From Sulfuriferula sp. (GTDB taxonomy: Bacteria > Pseudomonadota > Gammaproteobacteria > Burkholderiales > Sulfuriferulaceae), in NCBI GenBank assembly GCA_027311185.1, contig DAICZK010000040.1:1-11292 (forward strand): a stretch of DNA of 11,292 nucleotides, written 5' to 3'. Made by a program: the position numbers and the translations under genes. Shown piece by piece: positions 5,591 to 11,292 of the stretch (position 1 is the first letter of the stretch; every line of letters begins with the position of its first letter). The notes beneath the pieces were generated by a model, which was not told the origin of the DNA, made no database searches, and was given only the letters and a program-made list of their open reading frames with translations.

Positions 5591-5725
5591 AGGACTGCGC
5601 TCGGTTTTCCGGTTCTTGCGGGCCGTTATGGTCGCATCCCGACAATGGGCTATTTTTTTCCAGAATTAGTGCAGTGCCACGAGCCGGTTTATCATTGCGT
5701 TTGAAGACAGACCTCAGGGACATAT

Positions 5726-5903
5726 TTAAGCAAGCAGTTGCTCGGCCAATCTACCGGAGCAGCGTTTCAGGCCTGATTCGTGCGTCAGGCTACCCGACGC
5801 GATTTTTGACTTATCGCGGCCTGCATAGTATGCTTTCTTGCTCGAAAGTCGCTGCAATCCCCGCGTGTTTGGCGGCCGCTTCGTCTAATAGGGCGCTTAT
5901 TTG
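5726..5903 (-). pseudogene. Possible decayed minus-strand reading frame, unrecognised
   Basis: Reading minus from 5903 gives QISALLDEAAAKHAGIAATFEQ with coding-like codon use and a GGAGGT motif just upstream, but no ATG, GTG or TTG start. This frame stops soon after (SILCRPR). Dropping one base after TFEQ continues in another phase as KAYYAGRDKSKIASGSLTH and ends at a stop (5726-5728) after RLAEQLLA. It could be a frameshifted remnant of a small gene, or chance. No family is recognised. Confidence 0.2.
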
Positions 5904-6761
5904 AATACCTCCGAATTGACATTGTCAGTCACGCAACATCCCTGTGATGCGGTTGGGATGACTTACGTCTATCCCGTCGTGTCGCGGCGCACCGGCGGCG
6001 TGTCGGTGGGCATTAACCTGAATCCGAACAATGCCTGTAATTGGCGTTGCATATATTGTCAGGTGCCCGATTTGCAGCGCGGTGCTGCGCCGGCAATCGA
6101 TCTGGCGCTGCTGGAGCGGGAACTGGCGGAGTTCCTGACTGAATTGCTGCACGGCGATTTTATGCAGGCGCATGTGCCCGAGTCGGCGCGCCATTTGCGC
6201 GATATTGCGCTGGCGGGCAATGGCGAACCGACCAGCGCGCGCGAATTTGCCGAAGTGATTGGCGTGATCGGGCGAGTGATGGCGCGGTTCGATTTGATCG
6301 GCAAGATCAAGCTGATCCTGATCAGCAACGGCAGCTTGATCGACAAGCCTGCGGTGCAGGCCGGTTTACGTCAGATGGCGGAGCTGGGCGGCGAAGTCTG
6401 GTTCAAGCTTGACAGCGCCACGCGGGCAGGATTGCGGCGTATCAACGACACGGAGACGACGCCGCAGCGCGTATTGGCCAATCTTGAGGCGGCGGTCGGC
6501 CTGTGTTCGACCTGGTTGCAGACCTGTGTGTTTGCGTTGGACGGCGAGCCACCCAGCGCTGCGGAGCAGTCCGCCTATCTCGATTTTATTCGCCTGCTCG
6601 TCGCGCGTGGCGTTGCCGTGCAAGGTGTGTTGTTATACGGCCTCGCACGCCCTTCCATGCAGACGGCGGCGCCGCGGCTGGCGGCGTTGCCGGATGCCTG
6701 GCTGACCGAGTATGGCGCGCGTATCGAAGCGTGCGGGATGAAAGTCAGGGTGAGCGTGTGA
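5901..6761 (+). CDS. Radical SAM domain protein of unassigned function
   Basis: The 286-residue protein has the radical SAM cluster motif C-x3-C-x2-C (C46, C50, C53 in NNACNWRCIYCQ), which binds the [4Fe-4S] cluster that cleaves S-adenosylmethionine. A GNGEPT motif (106-111) corresponds to the SAM-binding GGE-type strand, and ILISNGSLID and EVWFKLDSAT continue the partial TIM barrel. The N-terminal signature TYVYPVVSRRTGGVSVGINLNPN is well conserved in a group of short uncharacterised proteobacterial radical SAM proteins; no C-terminal SPASM or other auxiliary-cluster domain is visible. The TTG at 5901 is chosen over ATG 5958 because it keeps the N-terminal segment and has AGGGCG (5890-5895) upstream. 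The stop overlaps acpS by four bases, so it heads the operon. Substrate unknown. Confidence 0.78.
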   Translation: MNTSELTLSVTQHPCDAVGMTYVYPVVSRRTGGVSVGINLNPNNACNWRCIYCQVPDLQRGAAPAIDLALLERELAEFLTELLHGDFMQAHVPESARHLRDIALAGNGEPTSAREFAEVIGVIGRVMARFDLIGKIKLILISNGSLIDKPAVQAGLRQMAELGGEVWFKLDSATRAGLRRINDTETTPQRVLANLEAAVGLCSTWLQTCVFALDGEPPSAAEQSAYLDFIRLLVARGVAVQGVLLYGLARPSMQTAAPRLAALPDAWLTEYGARIEACGMKVRVSV

Positions 6762-7141
6762 TTTATGGCATAGGCACAGACATCGTCAACATTGCCCGCA
6801 TGGCGGGACTGCTCGCGCGTCATGGCGAGCGCGCCGCACAGAGGTTGCTGACGTCCGGTGAATTATCGGCTTTTGCCACGCACCGAGCACCTGCGCGCTT
6901 GCTGGCCAAGCGTTTCGCCGCCAAGGAGGCTTTTGCGAAAGCCGCGGGGACGGGGTTGCGCGCACCGGTCGCGCTGACCAACATCGCGGTTATTCATGAT
7001 GGGCTGGGTCGACCGCAATTCGAATTCGCGCCGGATCTGCAAGACTGGCTGACGGCGCGCGGGATCGGGGCCAGCCATTTGTCGATCACCGACGAAACGG
7101 ACATGGTCGCGGCATTTGTGGTTCTGGAGGGACGGGTATGA
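6758..7141 (+). CDS. acpS: Holo-[acyl-carrier-protein] synthase
   Basis: Transfers 4'-phosphopantetheine from coenzyme A to a serine of apo-acyl carrier protein in the cytoplasm, which activates fatty-acid synthesis. The 127-residue length is standard for the trimeric AcpS type. Seen motifs are IGTDIVNI (Mg-binding D8), [18 protein letters not shown] (Mg-binding E57) and [18 protein letters not shown] at the C-terminus. GTG start at 6758 (frame [10 protein letters not shown]) overlaps the radical SAM stop as GTGA, and the stop overlaps nagZ as ATGA, implying coupled translation. In many betaproteobacteria acpS follows pdxJ; here a radical SAM gene takes that place. Confidence 0.95.
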   Translation: MIYGIGTDIVNIARMAGLLARHGERAAQRLLTSGELSAFATHRAPARLLAKRFAAKEAFAKAAGTGLRAPVALTNIAVIHDGLGRPQFEFAPDLQDWLTARGIGASHLSITDETDMVAAFVVLEGRV

Positions 7142-8223
7142 GTCTGGGGCCGGTTATGGTCGATGTGTCGGGGCTTGCGCTGACGGACGAGGACAGGCAG
7201 CGCTTGCGGCACCCCTTGGTGGGCGGCGTGATCCTGTTTGCGCGCAATTACCGGTCGCCGGATCAACTGATCGCGCTGACCGTGGAAATCCATGCCTTGC
7301 GCTCACCGGCCTTGCTGATTGCTGCCGATCAGGAGGGCGGGCGCGTGCAGCGTTTTCGCGAGGGCTTCACGTTGCTGCCGCCGATGCGCGCATTGGGGCA
7401 GATATGGCAACGCAATCCGACGCAGGCCCGGCATCTGGCGCAGGATTGCGGTTACGTGCTGGGGGCGGAATTGCGCGCGCATGGCGTGGACCTGAGTTTT
7501 GCGCCGGTGCTGGATCTGGATTACGGCGCCTCTGCGGTGATCGGCGACAGGGCGTTTCATGCGCAGCCCGAGGTGGTTGCCGATCTTGCGCATGCGTTGC
7601 TGACCGGTTTGAAAGCGGCGGGCATGGGCGGCGTGGGCAAACATTTCCCCGGCCACGGCTATGTGCGCGCCGATTCGCATCTTGCCGTTCCGGTCGACAG
7701 CCGCAGTCTGCGCGAGATCGAGGAGGCCGATCTGATCCCATTCGCGCGCCTGGTTGCGGACGGCATGCCGGGCATGATGCCTGCGCACGTGATTTATCCG
7801 GCCGTCGACAGCCTGCCGGCCGGATTTTCCGCTTATTGGTTGCAAGATATTTTGCGCCAGCGGCTGGGTTTCGATGGCGTGATTTTCAGCGACGACCTGT
7901 CGATGGAGGGAGCCGGGGTCGCGGGCAATATGATCCAGCGCGCGCAGGCAGCGCTCGATGCCGGTTGCGATATGGTGCTGGTGTGTAATAACCCGCTCGC
8001 TGCGGATGAAGTATTGCGGGGGCTGACCTGGCAGAAACCAGCGCTGACCATCGCGCGCATGGCGCGTTTGCACGGTCAGCCTCATCCGCCGGGCATGACC
8101 GCGTTGCGCGAGCAGGCGCGTTATGTGGCGGCCGTGCATGCGGTGGCGGCGCTCGGTCACGATAGCGGCGAGCTATGGGCAGAGGACGCCAGTAACCGTT
8201 GCGGACTGAGCGGAACGCAATGA
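7138..8223 (+). CDS. nagZ: Beta-N-acetylhexosaminidase NagZ (glycoside hydrolase family 3)
   Basis: Removes N-acetylglucosamine from anhydromuropeptides during cytoplasmic peptidoglycan recycling. At 361 residues it is slightly longer than E. coli NagZ (341) because of a C-terminal tail. Family motifs are in order: [22 protein letters not shown] (about 62-73), GHG loop [14 protein letters not shown] (168-181) with the D179/H181 acid-base dyad, MPAHVIYP, and the nucleophile motif [12 protein letters not shown] (248-259). Start ATG 7138 lies in an ATGA overlap with acpS and has a strong GGAGG at 7126-7130. Its end overlaps the glycosylase start in the same way. No signal peptide, as expected for the soluble single-domain form. 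All key residues are present. Confidence 0.96.
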   Translation: MSLGPVMVDVSGLALTDEDRQRLRHPLVGGVILFARNYRSPDQLIALTVEIHALRSPALLIAADQEGGRVQRFREGFTLLPPMRALGQIWQRNPTQARHLAQDCGYVLGAELRAHGVDLSFAPVLDLDYGASAVIGDRAFHAQPEVVADLAHALLTGLKAAGMGGVGKHFPGHGYVRADSHLAVPVDSRSLREIEEADLIPFARLVADGMPGMMPAHVIYPAVDSLPAGFSAYWLQDILRQRLGFDGVIFSDDLSMEGAGVAGNMIQRAQAALDAGCDMVLVCNNPLAADEVLRGLTWQKPALTIARMARLHGQPHPPGMTALREQARYVAAVHAVAALGHDSGELWAEDASNRCGLSGTQ

Positions 8224-8888
8224 GCGCGGTTTTTGCCATGGACTGTGTGGCGTGCCCGCGTCTGGCGGGTTTCCTGGCGCAGGTGCGGGCCGATCACTCC
8301 GATTATTACGCGCGTCCTGTACCTGCATTCGGCGACGAGCGAGCATGGCTGCTCATTGTCGGGCTGGCGCCCGGTCTGCATGGCGCCAACCGCACGGGTC
8401 GCCCGTTCACCGGCGATCATGCCGGGATTCTGCTGTATCAGACTTTATACCAGTTCGGTTTTGCCAGCCAGCCGCAGTCGGTTGCCGCCGACGACGGGCT
8501 GCTGCTGCGTGGTTGCCGCATCACCAACGCGGTGAAGTGCCTGCCGCCCGCGAACAAGCCTGAAACGGCCGAAGTGCGGCAATGTAATGGTTTTCTCGCC
8601 GCCGAGATCCGGGCCTTGCCGGCGGTGCCGAGCATCCTGGCGCTGGGCGCCGTGGCGCACGCCGCAGTATTGCGCGGCCTGGATATGGCGCCCGCGGCGC
8701 ATCGCTTTGCGCACGGCGCCGTGCATGCGCTGGAGCAGGGCGGCAGGCTGTACGACAGTTATCATTGCAGCCGATACAATACTCAGACGCGACGGCTGAC
8801 TACGGCGATGTTCCATGCGGTATTCGAGCAAATTTGCGCCGACCGCGACGGAGATCGGCATGATACGGGTGTTATCGGGCGAGCATGA
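8220..8888 (+). CDS. Family-5 uracil-DNA glycosylase (UDGb type)
   Basis: Excises uracil, and in characterised relatives other deaminated bases, from DNA to start base-excision repair. Motif A is [19 protein letters not shown] (48-66), where alanine replaces the catalytic acid or asparagine of other UDG families, a family-5 hallmark. Motif B is [14 protein letters not shown] (181-194), the family-5 variant of HPS. Four cysteines suited to the [4Fe-4S] cluster are present (C9, C12, C107, C122), with [12 protein letters not shown] around the third. Length 222 residues, normal for the family. ATG 8220 overlaps the nagZ stop (ATGA). Position next to uvrC makes this a repair pair within the operon. 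Confidence 0.9.
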   Translation: MSAVFAMDCVACPRLAGFLAQVRADHSDYYARPVPAFGDERAWLLIVGLAPGLHGANRTGRPFTGDHAGILLYQTLYQFGFASQPQSVAADDGLLLRGCRITNAVKCLPPANKPETAEVRQCNGFLAAEIRALPAVPSILALGAVAHAAVLRGLDMAPAAHRFAHGAVHALEQGGRLYDSYHCSRYNTQTRRLTTAMFHAVFEQICADRDGDRHDTGVIGRA

Positions 8889-8941
8889 AGATGATGGACG
8901 GTATAGTGGCCAACAGCGGTTGTCAGGCTTATGTTCGATAG
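8885..8941 (+). CDS. 18-codon mini-ORF bridging the glycosylase stop and the uvrC start
   Basis: ATG 8885 overlaps the glycosylase stop as ATGA and reads [18 protein letters not shown] to TAG 8939-8941, ending ten bases inside uvrC, whose ATG is at 8931. Because uvrC has only a weak ribosome binding site (AGG at 8925-8927), a ribosome passing through this mini-ORF could re-initiate at uvrC. It may simply be chance; the peptide itself has no recognised features. Confidence 0.25.
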   Translation: MKMMDGIVANSGCQAYVR

Positions 8942-10742
8942 CGCGGAACTACTTGCGAGCCTGCCCGGTCTGCCCGGCGTGTATCGCATGCTGGGCGAGG
9001 ATGCCGAGGTATTGTACGTAGGCAAGGCCGGAGACCTGAAAAAGCGCGTATCGTCGTATTTTCAGAAAAACGACCTGTCGCCGCGTATCCGTTTGATGGT
9101 GGGGAAGATACGCGCCGTCGAGATTAGCGTCACGCGTTCCGAATCCGAAGCCTTGATACTGGAAAACAACCTGATCAAGGCGTTGTCGCCGCGCTACAAC
9201 ATCCTGTTTCGCGACGATAAATCTTATCCGTATCTGATGCTGTCGGGACACGCCTACCCGCGCCTGGCTTCGTTTCGCGGCGTGCCGCAGCGGCAGGACC
9301 ACTGTTTCGGTCCTTTCCCCAACGCTTATGCGGTACGCGAAAGCATTCATATATTGCAGAAAATATTTCGCTTGCGGACTTGCGAGGATAGCGTATTCAA
9401 TCATCGTTCCCGTCCTTGCCTGCTGCATCAGATCCGCCGCTGCACCGCTCCTTGCGTGGGGGCTATCAGCGAGCAGGATTATGCGGCCGACGTGAACAAC
9501 GCGATGCTGTTTGTGTCCGGCAAGGCCAACCAGGTGCTCGACGCGATAGGCGAGAAAATGCAGCTTGCCGCCGCGGCGCAGGCCTATGAAACCGCCGCGC
9601 TCTACCGCGACCAGATCAAAAGCCTGACAGCGGTGCGCGAGAAGCAGTTTGTCGGTAGCCAGAACCAGATGGACGCCGACGTGATCGCGGTGGTCGGCGC
9701 GCAGGGCCTGCTTTGCGTGAACCTGCTCATGATACGGGGCGGGCGCCATTTGGGCGACCGCAGCCTGTTTCCTCAAAATGCCCAGGACGCGAGCCCGGGG
9801 GAGGCGCTGAGCGCTTTTCTGTCCCAGCATTATTTGAATTTTGATATTCCGCCGACCATCATAGTCTCTGAGGCGATCGAGCAGGAGTCGATCGGGGCCA
9901 CGTTAAGCGAGCGCGCCGGTTACAAAGTCACCGTTCAGTCGCGGCCGGTCGGCGAGCGCAAAGTGTGGCTGCAGATGACCGTCAATAACGCCAGGCTGTC
10001 CATCGCGCGCCAGGTGGCGCAGAAATCCACGCAGAGTGCGCGACTGGCGGCGTTACAGACCGCGTTGGATATGGCCGAGCTGCAACGCATAGAGTGTTTC
10101 GATATCAGTCACACTATGGGCGAAGCGACTGTCGCTTCGTGCGTGGTGTACGATCAGGAGGCGATGCAGCCCGGGCAATATCGGCGGTTTAATATCAGCG
10201 GCATTACCGCCGGCGACGACTATGCGGCGATGCGCGACGCGCTGACGCGACGTTATGGCAAAATCCGCCAAACGGACGGCCAGTTTCCCGATTTGGTCCT
10301 GATTGACGGCGGTCTGGGTCAGTTGAACATTGCGGTCGCGGTGATGTGCGAACTCGGCATTACCGACGTCGCCCTGATCGGAGTCGCCAAAGGCGCGGAA
10401 CGCAAGGCTGGACTGGAGCAGCTGGTGACGGTAGACGGTCGGGCGACGCGTCTGGCGGCGGACGATCCGGCGTTGCATCTGGTACAGCAAATCCGCGACG
10501 AAGCTCACCGTTTCGCGATTACCGGGCACCGCGCGCGACGGGGGCGGGCGAGGACATCATCTAGCCTGGAAAACATCGCCGGAGTCGGCCCCAGGCGGCG
10601 ACAAAAAATTCTGGAAACCTTCGGCGGCCTGCGTGAGCTGAAAAATGCGGGTATAGAGGAAATCGCACAGGTTCCGGGTATCAGCCGGGCTTTGGCCGAG
10701 CAGATATATAATGAATTGCATCAGCGTCGTATGAGCGAATAA
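8931..10742 (+). CDS. uvrC: Excinuclease ABC subunit C
   Basis: Makes the 3' and then the 5' incision around bulky DNA lesions after UvrA/UvrB recognition. The 603-residue length matches E. coli UvrC (610). Domains in order: GIY-YIG nuclease (about 14-92; GVYRML, LYVGKAGDLKKRV, ESEALILENNLIK); a cysteine cluster C151, C163, C171, C175 matching the Fe-S region of UvrC; UVR domain for UvrB contact (about 200-236); RNase-H-like 5' nuclease (about 385-535; CFDISHTMGEATVASCVVY, LVLIDGGLGQLN, DEAHRFAITGHR); and a C-terminal helix-hairpin-helix pair (about 545-600; IAGVGPRRRQKIL, VPGISRALAEQIY). All catalytic motifs are intact. It starts 42 bases after the glycosylase stop and is probably cotranscribed with it. 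Confidence 0.97.
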   Translation: MFDSAELLASLPGLPGVYRMLGEDAEVLYVGKAGDLKKRVSSYFQKNDLSPRIRLMVGKIRAVEISVTRSESEALILENNLIKALSPRYNILFRDDKSYPYLMLSGHAYPRLASFRGVPQRQDHCFGPFPNAYAVRESIHILQKIFRLRTCEDSVFNHRSRPCLLHQIRRCTAPCVGAISEQDYAADVNNAMLFVSGKANQVLDAIGEKMQLAAAAQAYETAALYRDQIKSLTAVREKQFVGSQNQMDADVIAVVGAQGLLCVNLLMIRGGRHLGDRSLFPQNAQDASPGEALSAFLSQHYLNFDIPPTIIVSEAIEQESIGATLSERAGYKVTVQSRPVGERKVWLQMTVNNARLSIARQVAQKSTQSARLAALQTALDMAELQRIECFDISHTMGEATVASCVVYDQEAMQPGQYRRFNISGITAGDDYAAMRDALTRRYGKIRQTDGQFPDLVLIDGGLGQLNIAVAVMCELGITDVALIGVAKGAERKAGLEQLVTVDGRATRLAADDPALHLVQQIRDEAHRFAITGHRARRGRARTSSSLENIAGVGPRRRQKILETFGGLRELKNAGIEEIAQVPGISRALAEQIYNELHQRRMSE

Positions 10743-10765
10743 ACGGCATCTGCGACAAAGTGGCC

Positions 10766-10794
10766 TTTAGTCTGGAGGGCGCATGGGTTAGAAT
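10766..10794 (+). promoter_or_regulatory. Possible sigma-70 promoter for pgsA
   Basis: TAGAAT (10789-10794, 5 of 6 to the -10 consensus) lies 17 bases after TTTAGT (10766-10771, 3 of 6 to -35). It is placed about 30 bases before the pgsA ATG in the 82-bp gap after uvrC. Weak -35, so tentative. Confidence 0.3.
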
Positions 10795-10824
10795 GTCGAT
10801 TCGTTATGCACCGGTTTTCGCATC

Positions 10825-11292
10825 ATGCCGTTTAACGTACCAACTTTGTTGACCTGGTTACGTATTTTACTGATCCCTTTGGTGGTGGCGGTGTTTTATT
10901 TGCCGAGCGGCGGGCTGGATTTGCGCGAAATGAATCTGGTTGCTGCGGTCATGTTCGGAGCGGCTGCGGTGACGGATTGGCTGGACGGTTATTTTGCCCG
11001 GGTGCTGAACCAGACTTCGGCGTTCGGCGCGTTCCTCGACCCGGTTGCGGACAAGCTCATGGTGGTTGCGGCGTTGATTGTGCTGGTGCAGTTAGGTCGC
11101 GTTGACGCCCTGATTGCGCTGATTATTATCGGCAGAGAAATTACGATTTCGGCGCTACGTGAATGGATGGCGAACATCGGCGCTCAGGCCAGTGTCGCGG
11201 TGTCGGTGATGGGAAAATTGAAAACCGCGCTGCAAATGGTAGCCATTTTATTATTGCTGTATCATGAAGCCGTACTGGGACTCGACATACAG
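10825..11292 (+). CDS. pgsA: CDP-diacylglycerol-glycerol-3-phosphate 3-phosphatidyltransferase (3' end beyond window)
   Basis: Inner-membrane enzyme that makes phosphatidylglycerol phosphate from CDP-diacylglycerol and glycerol 3-phosphate, the committed step to phosphatidylglycerol and cardiolipin. The 156 visible residues start MPFNVPTLLTWLRI and include the full CDP-alcohol phosphotransferase signature D-x2-DG-x2-AR-x8-G-x3-D-x3-D, read here as DWLDGYFAR, then GAFLDPVADK. Several hydrophobic helices surround it (IPLVVAVFYL, MVVAALIVLVQL, ALIALIIIG, MVAILLLLY). IGREITISALREWMA is also typical of PgsA. Family length is about 180-190 residues, so roughly 25-35 are missing past the edge. uvrC-pgsA is a common proteobacterial neighbour pair. 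No clear Shine-Dalgarno precedes the ATG. Confidence 0.95.
   Translation, partial: MPFNVPTLLTWLRILLIPLVVAVFYLPSGGLDLREMNLVAAVMFGAAAVTDWLDGYFARVLNQTSAFGAFLDPVADKLMVVAALIVLVQLGRVDALIALIIIGREITISALREWMANIGAQASVAVSVMGKLKTALQMVAILLLLYHEAVLGLDIQ

Noticed and set aside
5674..5904. 76-codon plus-strand frame before the radical SAM gene
   Set aside because: No recognisable features or ribosome binding site, and it overlaps the better start at 5901 in another phase.
7116..7988. 290-codon plus-strand frame overlapping nagZ
   Set aside because: Low-complexity Arg/Ala/Gly-rich translation of nagZ in the wrong phase.
7303..8160. 285-codon minus-strand frame
   Set aside because: Antisense shadow of nagZ, whose plus-strand motifs are unambiguous.
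8949..9830. 293-codon minus-strand frame
   Set aside because: Antisense shadow of the intact uvrC gene.

Overview
The window looks like a chromosomal segment of a betaproteobacterium, most likely in or near Nitrosomonadales. The basis is a pgsA/uvrC/nagZ/acpS housekeeping cluster of proteobacterial type and strongly betaproteobacterial-looking protein sequences. The genus cannot be fixed from sequence alone. The left third (1 to about 3980) is visibly more AT-rich and scarred. The right half (about 5900 to 11292) is GC-richer, tightly packed and intact.

Left region. A membrane sensor gene (minus strand, cut by the window edge) faced a plus-strand pair encoding an outer-membrane porin-like protein and a small PstS-like periplasmic binding protein. 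The two plus-strand genes overlap by one base (TAATG). Their shared divergent control region has been hit twice. A deleted, inactive IS1595/ISXO2-type element (212-1022, with a near-perfect 8-bp target duplication) sits exactly on the presumed start codon of the sensor gene. A 260-270 bp MITE-like element of nested hairpins with 25-bp terminal inverted repeats (1054-1324) sits beside it. A dyad that could be an operator survives next to the porin gene.

Middle region. At 3068-3145 there is a textbook sigma-54 promoter arrangement: a dyad, a perfect IHF consensus and a -24/-12 element. Downstream lies a mosaic of gene fragments: the N-terminus of a thermostable-hemolysin-like protein fused in frame to the tail of a HigB toxin, then a HigA antitoxin that lost its DNA-binding half, then a PAS-domain fragment. 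An intact, apparently cytoplasmic 5'-nucleotidase-type metallophosphatase with SoxB-like motif spelling follows on the minus strand. A roughly 465-bp gap (5436-5900) holds a possible promoter, a 9-bp direct repeat and perhaps a decayed reading frame.

Right region. Radical SAM protein, acpS, nagZ, a family-5 uracil-DNA glycosylase and uvrC form one plus-strand run. The first four are each joined by 4-bp start/stop overlaps, and an 18-codon mini-ORF bridges the glycosylase to uvrC in the same way. The run combines acyl-carrier-protein activation, cell-wall recycling and two DNA repair enzymes. pgsA (phospholipid synthesis) follows after a short gap and runs off the window end. No RNA genes or CRISPR arrays were seen.
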